Below, in pieces: positions 11,311 through 20,498 of a stretch of DNA of 64,000 bases. The stretch is from Alphaproteobacteria bacterium. GTDB taxonomy: Bacteria > Pseudomonadota > Alphaproteobacteria > Rhodobacterales > Rhodobacteraceae. Positions within the stretch are counted from its first letter, which is position 1, and every line of letters starts with the position of its first letter. The notes under the pieces are model-generated. The model was not told the DNA's origin, did not search any database, and saw only the letters and a program-made list of their open reading frames with translations. The DNA lies in the NCBI GenBank assembly GCA_030431825.1, contig JAUIIJ010000026.1, forward strand, positions 1 through 64,000, given 5' to 3'. The translations under genes and the position numbers were made by a program.

Positions 11311-11559
11311 CCGGACATGACCGGGACACCTGCCGGCGCATCCGGCCCGCACGGGCACGGCGCCGGCGGGTGACCCTGTAAACCAATTCTGCCGGCAGCG
11401 GAGTCCTGGTGCCGGCGAACGTTCTTTCAACCGAGGGCAAGGGCGGCGGTCGGCATTGTGCATCGCCGGTTCGGAACACTGCCGGAATGCCGCGCGCAGA
11501 TGTGCGGGCGAAAGAGCGCGCAGGTCCCGCCCTGCCCGGTGCGCCGGTGCCCTGCCCGG

Positions 11560-12225
11560 TCAGCCGAAGGCATAACCGAAACGGGCAATGTCCTCGGCAC
11601 AGCATTCGGCGATCGCCGCCGCGCTTTCATCAGTGTAATAGCCGCGATAATCGCGCGCGCGCGGCGACTGGTTCTCTTGCGGCAACCGCAGGTCGAAGCC
11701 CAGATGTGCAATCAGCGGCGCCGCATCTTCTTCAAACCGTTCGAGCCGGATAAAGGCATCGCATTGTTCACGCCCGTCCGAGCGGCGCATGAAACGCCCT
11801 GCCGGGTAGGATCGAAACGCCGACATGATCAGGGGATGTGTGACAAATCCGGAATAATCCAATTGCCGTGCCAATTTGACGGCAGGGTGATCGAAACTCT
11901 GCTCCCGCAGCCAGTGGTAATAACTTACCGCCCGGTCCCACGGATTGCGCACCAGCGTGAATGCAAACAATTGATCCAAAATCTCTGGCGCGACCAGCCC
12001 TTCGATATCCGCGAGCGTCGAGTGTTTCCACAGACGACCGCGCGACCTGGCATCCCGCAGACGTCGGCGGCGGTTGCGGGCCTTGGGGGTGTCTCCGAGC
12101 ATGATATCATCCCGCATGGCGCGCGACTCAAGGGCGAGCGCCAGTGACGTTCCTCCCGTCTTGGGGATATGGATGAAAACGTATTGACGCCCTATGGAAA
12201 CAATCACGCAGCCGCCCACCATTTG
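11560..12225 (-). CDS. Sulfotransferase family protein
   Basis: 5'-PSB motif VFIHIPKTGGTSLALAL and VRNPWDRAVSYYHWL; start chosen at MVGGCVIVSIGRQ. Confidence 0.85.
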   Translation of the reverse strand, partial: QMVGGCVIVSIGRQYVFIHIPKTGGTSLALALESRAMRDDIMLGDTPKARNRRRRLRDARSRGRLWKHSTLADIEGLVAPEILDQLFAFTLVRNPWDRAVSYYHWLREQSFDHPAVKLARQLDYSGFVTHPLIMSAFRSYPAGRFMRRSDGREQCDAFIRLERFEEDAAPLIAHLGFDLRLPQENQSPRARDYRGYYTDESAAAIAECCAEDIARFGYAFG

Positions 12226-12303
12226 ATGCAGTGTACAGGACAATAATTGCGGGTTGTCCACAATTGCTCTTTCGAGAAACCGGTAAATTGTATTTTTTTT
12301 GTA

Positions 12304-12317
12304 AAATCAATTGATTT
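12304..12317. promoter_or_regulatory. 14-bp perfect palindrome in divergent intergenic region
   Basis: AAATCAATTGATTT between the sulfotransferase and VPLPA-CTERM genes. Confidence 0.4.
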
Positions 12318-12387
12318 CATTTGAATTGGCCCGTGAACAAGTAGATAATGAGCGCCGTGAAAAGTGTATTTTTGAGGAACGCAATCC

Positions 12388-13047
12388 ATGTTTGCTAAAA
12401 ACTCTACAATTCTCGCAGCTGCCGCGGTCGCCCTGACCGTTGCCGGCGGTGCGCAGGCCGCGACACTGGGTATGTTTACCCATGACTACGGCACTGGCAG
12501 CGGGAATGTGGCACCGGTTCAGTACGGATCCGGCGCACTCAACTCCGACTCGGTGACCGTCGCCGACAACGAGGCACCGCGCTTTCAGGACAATTTTGAC
12601 CTGAGCTCGGTTTCGGGAACGATCCAACGTTTCGATCTGACGCTGACCTTTGGTGGCGCAGGACCAAGCGGTATTTTCAGCTTGGGCGAACGCTGGCAGG
12701 CCCGCATTCTCGGTTCGGATGACAACTCGTCGGCCGACGACAACTTCGTGACGCTGTATGACGAAGCGAGCCCCCAGACCATCACGCTGAGCTTCTGGAC
12801 GGATTTCGGGGCACCCGATGCCTTTGCGCACTCGGTCGCAACCGAAATGTTCTCGTTCGGCTTTGCGGAAAACACCGGCTCTGGCTGGCCCTATTACGGC
12901 GCGGACGAATTCGACCTTCAGAGCGCATCTCTCCGGGTCGTCGGAGAGCCGGAACTGACCCCGGTTCCGCTGCCCGCAACGATGCCGCTGCTGATGGCGG
13001 CCATTGGCGGTCTCGGCTACGCGGCGCGTCGTCGTCGCAAGAGCTGA
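12388..13047 (+). CDS. VPLPA-CTERM sorting domain-containing exported protein
   Basis: Signal peptide MFAKNSTILAAAAVALTVAGGAQA; C-terminal PVPLPATMPLLMAAIGGLGYAARRRRKS tripartite sorting signal. Confidence 0.93.
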   Translation: MFAKNSTILAAAAVALTVAGGAQAATLGMFTHDYGTGSGNVAPVQYGSGALNSDSVTVADNEAPRFQDNFDLSSVSGTIQRFDLTLTFGGAGPSGIFSLGERWQARILGSDDNSSADDNFVTLYDEASPQTITLSFWTDFGAPDAFAHSVATEMFSFGFAENTGSGWPYYGADEFDLQSASLRVVGEPELTPVPLPATMPLLMAAIGGLGYAARRRRKS

Positions 13048-13068
13048 GCTTCAGACACATGACTTTTT

Positions 13069-13100
13069 GAAAGGCGGCGCGGTGCGTCGCCTTTCTTTTT
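13069..13100 (+). terminator. Rho-independent terminator of the VPLPA-CTERM gene
   Basis: GAAAGGCGGCG-CGGTG-CGTCGCCTTTC followed by TTTTT. Confidence 0.85.
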
Positions 13101-13186
13101 GCAGAAGCGCCCGTCGCAATCCCGATTGAAAGCCGTGTGCCTTGACCCTAGGGTTCGCGATATTGCGGCATCGGAGGTATTGCGAC

Positions 13187-14812
13187 ATGGGGTGGATGAA
13201 GGACGAAACCGGGCTCGACAAGGTGGCGGCCAATTATGTCCCGCTGACGCCGCTCTCGGGATTGCGCCGGGCCGCGCATGTCTTTGCCGGCGACATGGCG
13301 GTTGTCTACGGCACCCACCGCAAGACCTATGCAGAATATCACGACCGCTGCACGCGCCTGGCATCGGCGCTCGCGACGCGCGGGGTCGCGCCCGGCGATG
13401 TGGTGGCCACGGTCCTGCCCAACATCCCGGCCCATGCCGAGGCGCATTTCGGGGTACCGGCCTGCGGCGCGGTCCTGAACGCGATCAATACGCGGCTCGA
13501 TGTGGGCACCGTGGCCTATATTCTGGAGCATGGCGAGGCGCGGGCGGTACTGGTGGATACACAATTCATCACGCTTGTCGAACAGGCCATCGCCCGCAAC
13601 GACGGCCCGCCGCCCATCGTGATCGAAGTCCCCGATGAAGACGCGGGCTTTCCGGCGACCGGACGTCACGCGACCTATGAACAGGTACTGGACGATGCCG
13701 ACCCCGACTTCGAGTGGATCATGCCCGGCGACGAATGGGAGAGCATCGCGCTCAACTATACCAGCGGGACAACCGGACGCCCCAAGGGCGTGGTCTATCA
13801 TCATCGCGGCGCCTATCTGAACGCGATGGGCCAGGTGATCAGCTGGGGTATGGTGCTGCGGCCGCGTTATCTCACCATCGTGCCGCTGTTTCACTGCAAT
13901 GGCTGGTGCCACACGTGGATGATGCCGATGGTCGGGGGCACGATCATCTGTTGCCGCGACATCACCGCGCCAGCGATTTTCGATGCCATCGCTGACGAGG
14001 GCGCCACACATTTCGGTGGCGCACCCATCGTGTTGAACATGCTGGTCAACGCCCCCGAGGCCGAGCGCCGGAGCTTTGACCACACGGTCGAGGTGTTCAC
14101 CGCCGGCGCCCCCCCTGCCCCGGCCACGCTGGCCAAGATCGAACCGATGGGTTTCCACGTCACACAGGTTTACGGACTGACCGAGGTTTACGGGCCGGCC
14201 ACGGAATGCACCTGGGGTCCGCATCTCGATCATCTGCAGGGTGACGCGCGCGCCGCGATCAAGGCCCGCCAGGGCGTCGCCATGCCCTTCATGGAGCACA
14301 TCACCGTGGTGGACGAGCAGATGGCGCAGATCCCGATGGATGGCCGCGCGCAGGGCGAGATCGTGATGCGTGGCAACGGAACCATGAAGGGGTATTACAA
14401 GAACCCCGAAGCCACCGCCGAGGCGTTCAAGGGCGGGTATTTCCACACCGGCGACATCGCGGTTCAGCACCCGGATCGCTATATCCAGATCGCCGACCGC
14501 GCCAAGGATATCATCATCTCGGGTGGTGAGAATATCAGTTCGGTGGAGATTGAGGGTGTATTGATGGGACATCCCGATGTTCTGCTGGCCGCGGTCGTGG
14601 CCAAGCCGGACGACAAATGGGGCGAGGTTCCCTGCGCCTTCGTCGAACTCAAGGACGGGACGGACCCGACCGAGGCGGAGCTGATTGCCTATTGCCGCGA
14701 AACGCTGGCGGGTTTCAAAACCCCCAAGAAAGTGGTGTTTCAGGAATTGCCAAAGACCTCGACCGGCAAAATCCAGAAATTCGAATTGCGCAATCATGCC
14801 GCCGCGCTCTGA
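13187..14812 (+). CDS. AMP-binding acyl-CoA synthetase (DmdB-like / medium-chain)
   Basis: YTSGTTGRPKGVVYHHRG, TGDIAVQHPDRYIQIADRAKDIIISGGENISSVEIE; ATG after CGGAGG. Confidence 0.93.
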   Translation: MGWMKDETGLDKVAANYVPLTPLSGLRRAAHVFAGDMAVVYGTHRKTYAEYHDRCTRLASALATRGVAPGDVVATVLPNIPAHAEAHFGVPACGAVLNAINTRLDVGTVAYILEHGEARAVLVDTQFITLVEQAIARNDGPPPIVIEVPDEDAGFPATGRHATYEQVLDDADPDFEWIMPGDEWESIALNYTSGTTGRPKGVVYHHRGAYLNAMGQVISWGMVLRPRYLTIVPLFHCNGWCHTWMMPMVGGTIICCRDITAPAIFDAIADEGATHFGGAPIVLNMLVNAPEAERRSFDHTVEVFTAGAPPAPATLAKIEPMGFHVTQVYGLTEVYGPATECTWGPHLDHLQGDARAAIKARQGVAMPFMEHITVVDEQMAQIPMDGRAQGEIVMRGNGTMKGYYKNPEATAEAFKGGYFHTGDIAVQHPDRYIQIADRAKDIIISGGENISSVEIEGVLMGHPDVLLAAVVAKPDDKWGEVPCAFVELKDGTDPTEAELIAYCRETLAGFKTPKKVVFQELPKTSTGKIQKFELRNHAAAL

Positions 14813-14892
14813 TACGCGGGCGTGAATCGGTTTGCCGCCTTGGCGGGTCATGGTAAGAGTGGCGAAAACAGAGGCTTCGCAGACCCCGCAAC

Positions 14893-15906
14893 ATGACGGC
14901 GCTCAAGAAATACGAAAGGCTCGAAGCCTCGGGTCTGTGGCGGGCGTCGCCCGACGAGCAGCGACGCGAGGTGATCGTCAAGATCGGCGAAGCGACCCTG
15001 ACCATCACCGACACGAAGGAACAGCCGCTGGCCCACTGGTCACTGGCGGCGGTGCAACGCCAGAACCCCGGTGACTTTCCCGCCATCTTCTTTCCCGACG
15101 GCGATCCCGGCGAAACGCTCGAGATTGCCGAGGACGAGACCGCGATGCTGGACGCCATCGCCAGGCTGCGGCGCGCCATCGATCGCAGCCGGTCACGCCC
15201 CGGTCGCCTGCGCTTTGCCGGGTCGATGACATTTGCCGTGATTGTCGTGCTGCTGCTGGCCTTCTGGTTGCCGGGCGTGTTGCGGAACCACGCGCTGAAT
15301 GTGGTGCCCGATATCCAGCGCGAAGCCATCGGCAAGGCGCTCCTCGGGCGCATCGAACGCGTGGCCGGGGTCGCCTGCGGTAACGCCGAGACCACACCGG
15401 TACTGGCACGGCTGGCCAAGCGGTCGGGGGCACGGCGGGTGGTCGTCCTGCCCGCCGGGGTCGTCGACAGCCGCAACCTGCCCGGCGGTGTCATCCTGCT
15501 GAACAAGTCGCTGATCGAGGATTACGAAGGCCCGGCGGTCGCCGCGGGCTATATCCTGTCCGAAACGGTGCAGGCCAAAGAGAACGATCCTCTCGAACGG
15601 CTGCTCAGCTATGCCGGGCCGGTCGCGAGTTTCCGGCTTCTGACGACCGGCAAAGTGACACAGGACACGCTCGACAGCTATGCGGAATGGGTGCTGATTT
15701 CACCGCGCCCGCCAATTGCACCCGATGTGTTGCTGGCGGCGTTCAAGGCGGCGCAACTGCCGTCATCCCCCTATGCCTATGCGCGCGACATCACCGGGGA
15801 ATCCGTGCTTGAACTGATCGAAGCCGACCCTATGGCGGGACGGGATACCGATCCGATCCTGCCGGATCGCGAATGGGTTCAGCTTCAGAATATCTGTGGC
15901 GGGTGA
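14893..15906 (+). CDS. Conserved hypothetical membrane-anchored protein
   Basis: 337 aa; cytoplasmic N-terminal domain, single TM (MTFAVIVVLLLAFWLPGVL), large C-terminal domain. Confidence 0.75.
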   Translation: MTALKKYERLEASGLWRASPDEQRREVIVKIGEATLTITDTKEQPLAHWSLAAVQRQNPGDFPAIFFPDGDPGETLEIAEDETAMLDAIARLRRAIDRSRSRPGRLRFAGSMTFAVIVVLLLAFWLPGVLRNHALNVVPDIQREAIGKALLGRIERVAGVACGNAETTPVLARLAKRSGARRVVVLPAGVVDSRNLPGGVILLNKSLIEDYEGPAVAAGYILSETVQAKENDPLERLLSYAGPVASFRLLTTGKVTQDTLDSYAEWVLISPRPPIAPDVLLAAFKAAQLPSSPYAYARDITGESVLELIEADPMAGRDTDPILPDREWVQLQNICGG

Positions 15907-15940
15907 CAGCGGGCGAGTATTGTCCTGATCGCGAAACGCC

Positions 15941-16414
15941 TTACCGCGCGGTTTCCCAGAAGCGTGTCTTCTGCTGCTTGCGCGGTGTCGGTCCGCCATA
16001 GAGTTGCCGTGGCGGCGCTGCGGGTACGAGCAGTCGCGGCACTGTCTGGCTCCAGACCTGATCGCTCTGTGCGTCGCCCCGCGCGGTGCCCTGCCCCCGG
16101 TTCGGGTTCAGGCGACCATCCGTCCACGCCGCCTTGTAGCCGCGCGGAACGAACGCGTAGGTCCCCGTCCCGGTAGGTTTCAGAGTGGTGATCCCGCGTT
16201 GCGGATTCAGCCGCCCGTCATGCCAGGCCGGTTTGTAACCGCGCGGCACGGTCACGTCGCGCGCCTGCTGGCGCTCCTCGTAGATGTGGTAAGGCAGAAC
16301 CCGCGTCGTCTGCGGCAACGCCGGTACAACGTCACCCTCGGCGGATACCGAGGACGACACGCCCCCCAGACCGAGACTCAGGATCATGGCTGCCAAAAGG
16401 TGATGCGCGTTCAT
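15941..16414 (-). CDS. Exported protein with duplicated VPRGYKxAWxDGRLNPxRG motif
   Basis: Signal peptide followed by VPRGYKPAWHDGRLNPQRG and VPRGYKAAWTDGRLNPNRG. Confidence 0.75.
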   Translation of the reverse strand: MNAHHLLAAMILSLGLGGVSSSVSAEGDVVPALPQTTRVLPYHIYEERQQARDVTVPRGYKPAWHDGRLNPQRGITTLKPTGTGTYAFVPRGYKAAWTDGRLNPNRGQGTARGDAQSDQVWSQTVPRLLVPAAPPRQLYGGPTPRKQQKTRFWETAR

Positions 16415-16477
16415 ATGGTCCCTCGGGAGTGGCCTGACGAAACTCTGCCGCAGATCGGCATGCGTGTCAAAGCGCGA

Positions 16478-17110
16478 TCATTTGGTTCCGAACATGCGGT
16501 CGCCCGCGTCACCCAGGCCCGGCACGATATACCCCTGGCTGTTCAGCTTGCGATCGATCGACGCGGTCACGATCGGCACATCCGGGTGGGCCTCCTGCAT
16601 CCGCGCGATGCCCTCGGGGGCAGCCAGAAGGCACAGGAAACGGATATTGGTGGCCCCGGCCTGCTTGAGCAGGTCCACCGCCGCCGCCGATGAATTTCCG
16701 GTTGCCAGCATCGGATCGACCGCGATCACCAGCCGGTCCTCCAGCCCATCGGGCACCTTGAAATAATACTGCACCGGTTGCAGCGTCTTTTCATCGCGGT
16801 AGAGGCCGACAAACCCCACGCGCGCCAGCGGGATCAGTTCCAGAACGCCGTCCAGCATCCCGTTGCCCGCCCGCAGGATCGACACGAGGGCCAGCTTCTT
16901 GCCCGCAAGGGTGGGCGCATCCATCTCTTCCAGCGGGGTTTCGATGGGTTTTCTCGTCATCGGCATTTCGCGGGTCACTTCATAGGCCAGAAGCTGCGTG
17001 ATCTCGCGCAAGAGCTGGCGGAACACCGCGGTGGGGGTGTCCTTTTCCCGCATCAGGCTCAGCTTGTGCTGAACCAGCGGATGATCAACGACTGTGACGG
17101 CTTCTGACAT
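16478..17110 (-). CDS. upp: Uracil phosphoribosyltransferase
   Basis: [37 protein letters not shown]..., PRPP motif [25 protein letters not shown]. Confidence 0.95.
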   Translation of the reverse strand: MSEAVTVVDHPLVQHKLSLMREKDTPTAVFRQLLREITQLLAYEVTREMPMTRKPIETPLEEMDAPTLAGKKLALVSILRAGNGMLDGVLELIPLARVGFVGLYRDEKTLQPVQYYFKVPDGLEDRLVIAVDPMLATGNSSAAAVDLLKQAGATNIRFLCLLAAPEGIARMQEAHPDVPIVTASIDRKLNSQGYIVPGLGDAGDRMFGTK

Positions 17111-17187
17111 GCGACTCTCCCGGATATTCTGCATCATGTTGTGGGCCAGGGTCGTCGGGTCTGCAACCCATGGACAAACCCGCCGCC

Positions 17188-18399
17188 TCAGAAAAAGCTG
17201 GTGCCGGCTCCGCGGGGCTGCACCCCGAGGTGATCCGCAACACTTGCGGCCACGTCGGCAAAACCCACATGCCCCACGGACCGTGCGCCCCGCCCGCCGA
17301 TCAGGACCGGCACCCGCTCGCGCGTGTGGTCGGTTCCCGTCCAGCTGGGATCGTTGCCATGATCGGCAGTCAGGACCATCATGTCGTCCGGGCGCAACCG
17401 GGGCAGGATCCGGCCCAGTTCCGCGTCGAACCATTCCAGCGCCGCGGCATAGCCGGAGATGTCGCGCCGATGACCGAAACGGCTGTCGAACTCGACGAAA
17501 TTGGCAAAGGTCAGGCTGCCCTCCTCGGCCGTGTCGACGAGGTCTGACAGGTGCCCCATCAACGTGGCATCATCCCCCTTGCGCAGGTCGTCTATGCCCT
17601 GCATCGAAAAGATGTCGCCGATCTTGCCGACCGCGTAGACACGCCGCCCCGCATCCTGAACCCAGTTGGTCAGCACCGGTGCTGGCGGCGCAATGGCAAA
17701 ATCGCGGCGGTTCGACGTTCGTATGAACCCGGTATCGGCCTGCCCGGTAAAGGGCCGTGCGATGACCCGGCCCACCTTCATGGCGTGAAGGTGCGGCGCA
17801 ATCGCGGCGCAGAGGTCGAGCAGGCGTTGCAGCCCGAAATGATCCTCGTGCGCGGCAATCTGAAAGACCGAGTCCGCCGAGGTATAGCAGATCGGCCAGC
17901 CGCTCCCGATGTGATCGGCGCCCAGTTCGGCAATGATGCGGGTGCCCGATGCGTGACAATTGCCCAGGGTGCCGGCCGTACCCGCCGCCGCCGCCACCCG
18001 TTGCATGAGGCTGTCGGGAAAGGCCGGGGTGCTGTCGGGAAAGTAATGCCAGTCCCAGGGCACCGGCACCCCGGCCAGTTCCCAATGTCCCGAGGGCGTA
18101 TCCTTGCCCCGCGACTCTTCCGTGGCAACGCCCCAGACTCCCTTCGGATCGGCGCCGAGACCCGGTGCAGGCACCCCCGAGGCCAGCCGCACCGCAGCCC
18201 CGAGCCCGAGCCGGTCGAGATTGGGCAGTTTCAATGCGCCGCTGCGCCCGCGCTCGGCCCGCCCCGCCATGCAGGCCTGTGCGATATGGGCCACCGTATT
18301 GGCCCCGGTATCCGGCACCGTCCCGTTGTAATAGCGCCCGGCATCCGGTGCACCGCCTATGCCGACGGAATCCATCACCACCAGAAATGCGCGCGCCAT
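17188..18399 (-). CDS. deoB: Phosphopentomutase
   Basis: [20 protein letters not shown]...[11 protein letters not shown]..., C-terminal [24 protein letters not shown]. Confidence 0.95.
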   Translation of the reverse strand: MARAFLVVMDSVGIGGAPDAGRYYNGTVPDTGANTVAHIAQACMAGRAERGRSGALKLPNLDRLGLGAAVRLASGVPAPGLGADPKGVWGVATEESRGKDTPSGHWELAGVPVPWDWHYFPDSTPAFPDSLMQRVAAAAGTAGTLGNCHASGTRIIAELGADHIGSGWPICYTSADSVFQIAAHEDHFGLQRLLDLCAAIAPHLHAMKVGRVIARPFTGQADTGFIRTSNRRDFAIAPPAPVLTNWVQDAGRRVYAVGKIGDIFSMQGIDDLRKGDDATLMGHLSDLVDTAEEGSLTFANFVEFDSRFGHRRDISGYAAALEWFDAELGRILPRLRPDDMMVLTADHGNDPSWTGTDHTRERVPVLIGGRGARSVGHVGFADVAASVADHLGVQPRGAGTSFF

Positions 18400-19703
18400 C
18401 AGCCGATCCTTTCGTGAATGAGATCGGGCACCGCCTCTGGCCGCGCCCCGATCCTGATTGCCTTGCGCACCGTCGCCTCGGCCCGCTGCGCGGCATCTTC
18501 GCGCGCGGCGTGGATCACGGCGAGCGGCTGGCCACGCGTCACGCGTTCGCCAAGTCGCAGCAGACCGGACAGCCCGACCGCCGGATCGACCACGTCGCTC
18601 TCGACCTGTCGCCCGCCGCCCAGTGCAACCACGGCCAGCCCCAGAGCCTCGCCATCGATTTCGGCGATATACCCGTCCTCGCGCGCGACGATCTCGCGGA
18701 TCACGTTGGGCTCCGGGAGAAAACGCTGCCAATGCTCGACAAAGGCCAGCGGCCCGCCCTGCGCCGCGATCATCTTTCCGAACCGTTCGGCCGCACGACC
18801 GTCCCGGATCGCGGCGACAATCCGGTCTGCCCCGACCTGAACATCGTCAACCAAGCCCGCCCTCGCGAGCAGCACCCCGCCCAATGCCGCCCCAAGCTGC
18901 ACCAGCGGACCCTCAAGCCGGCCGGTCAGCACCTTCATGATCTCGGCCACTTCGAGCGCATTGCCAAGCGCCGGGGCCAGCGGCTGGTTCATGTCGCTGA
19001 CGATCGCGCTGGTCTTGCACCCTGCCGCATTGGCGGCCGTCACCAGCGCCGCGGCGAGGGCGCTGGCCTCTTGTCTCGTCTTCATGAAGGCGCCGCTGCC
19101 TACCTTGACGTCAAGCACCAGCGCATCCGGGCTCGCGGCAAGTTTTTTGGACAGGATCGACGCGGTGATCAGATCGAGGCTTTCGACCGTGGCGGTGACA
19201 TCGCGTATCGCATAAAGGCGCTTGTCCGCCGGCGCGATCCGGGCCGTTGCCCCGACGATCGCGCAGCCGACCTGCGACACGATCTCGCTCAAGCGCCCCT
19301 GCGAGAGCCCGGTGCTCACCCCGGCAATCGCCTCGAGCTTGTCCAGCGTTCCGCCGGTATGCCCAAGCCCCCGCCCCGAGATCATCGGCACGCAGCCGCC
19401 GCAGGCAGCCAGCGCCGGGGCCAGCAGCAGCGACACGCAATCTCCGATCCCGCCGGTCGAATGCTTGTCGATCACCGGGCCGTCGAGCGTCCAGCGCAGC
19501 ACGTCGCCGCTGTCGCGCATGGCAAGCGTCAGGGCACTGCGCCCCGCCTCGCCGAGATCGCCCATGCAGACCGCCATCGCAAAGGCCCCCGCCTGCGCAT
19601 CCGTGACGGTGCCATCCGCCAGCCCCTGCGCGAACCAGCGCAACTCCGCCGCATCGGGCACCTGCCGGCGCCGCAACCTGGCGATGATGGCACGGGCATC
19701 CAT
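18399..19703 (-). CDS. deoA: Thymidine phosphorylase
   Basis: IDKHSTGGIGDCVSLLLAPALAACGGCVPMISGRGLGHTGGTLDKLEAI. Confidence 0.95.
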   Translation of the reverse strand: MDARAIIARLRRRQVPDAAELRWFAQGLADGTVTDAQAGAFAMAVCMGDLGEAGRSALTLAMRDSGDVLRWTLDGPVIDKHSTGGIGDCVSLLLAPALAACGGCVPMISGRGLGHTGGTLDKLEAIAGVSTGLSQGRLSEIVSQVGCAIVGATARIAPADKRLYAIRDVTATVESLDLITASILSKKLAASPDALVLDVKVGSGAFMKTRQEASALAAALVTAANAAGCKTSAIVSDMNQPLAPALGNALEVAEIMKVLTGRLEGPLVQLGAALGGVLLARAGLVDDVQVGADRIVAAIRDGRAAERFGKMIAAQGGPLAFVEHWQRFLPEPNVIREIVAREDGYIAEIDGEALGLAVVALGGGRQVESDVVDPAVGLSGLLRLGERVTRGQPLAVIHAAREDAAQRAEATVRKAIRIGARPEAVPDLIHERIG

Positions 19704-19706
19704 GCC

Positions 19707-20099
19707 CTAGCGGCCGGCCATGTGAGCGGCACCAAAAGCACCCGGCAGCAATTCGGCCAGCGTCATCACCTCTTCCTGCCCCGCCGTGGTGCCCATGGTC
19801 ACAGGCACAGTGCCGGCACCGAACTCGGCAAGTTTCTGGCGGCACCCCCCGCAGGGCGTGACCGGCATCGGGCTGTCCGCGATCACATGCACCTCGGTCA
19901 GCTCGGTCTCGCCTGCGGCAACCATTGCGGCAATCGCACCGGCCTCGGCGCAGGTGCCCTCGGGATAGGCGATGTTCTCGACGTTGCAACCGACATATAC
20001 AGCTCCCGAAGCGGCGCGCAACGCGGCCCCGACCCTGAACCCCGAATAAGGGGCGTGGGCATTTTCGCGCACTCGTGTTGCGGCATCTTTCAAACTCAT
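19707..20099 (-). CDS. cdd: Cytidine deaminase
   Basis: NAHAPYSGFRVGAALRA..., GTCAEAGAIAAMVAAGE, MPVTPCGGCRQKLAEF zinc motifs. Confidence 0.93.
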   Translation of the reverse strand: MSLKDAATRVRENAHAPYSGFRVGAALRAASGAVYVGCNVENIAYPEGTCAEAGAIAAMVAAGETELTEVHVIADSPMPVTPCGGCRQKLAEFGAGTVPVTMGTTAGQEEVMTLAELLPGAFGAAHMAGR

Positions 20100-20498
20100 T
20101 CGCTATCCATCTCCGTGGTCAAGGCACCGGGCAAGGCAATCTCCGTCAGTTCAACGTCGCAACTCGGGTCGACCAGCCGCGTTTACATTCCGGTGGCCTT
20201 TCAGAGGCATCTCCTGCTGCCAGATGATAGGCGCGCCGCCCTTCACCCCGCAAGGTCACGGTTTTGCCGGTGACAGCGGATCGTCGGTCGGCATGCGCCG
20301 CAGTCCGGCAAGATGCAAGCAGGCGAGGCTCGGCGGGGGTGTCGGGCATGAGACCTCGTTTCAGGGCACGCAAAACTCTGGCGACAGGGCGCAGATTCTG
20401 CAAGCATGGGCGCGTAAGCCCGGTGCTCGATATTCCCGGTTGCCCCGGCGCCACCGGTTAGTTTAGTGCTAAACCATCTTTCCTGGAGGATCGCGGAC

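Noticed and set aside
20100-20498. Short ORFs (e.g. 20146..20454 -) upstream of maeB
   Set aside because: No RBS, domain or composition support; treated as non-coding spacer.
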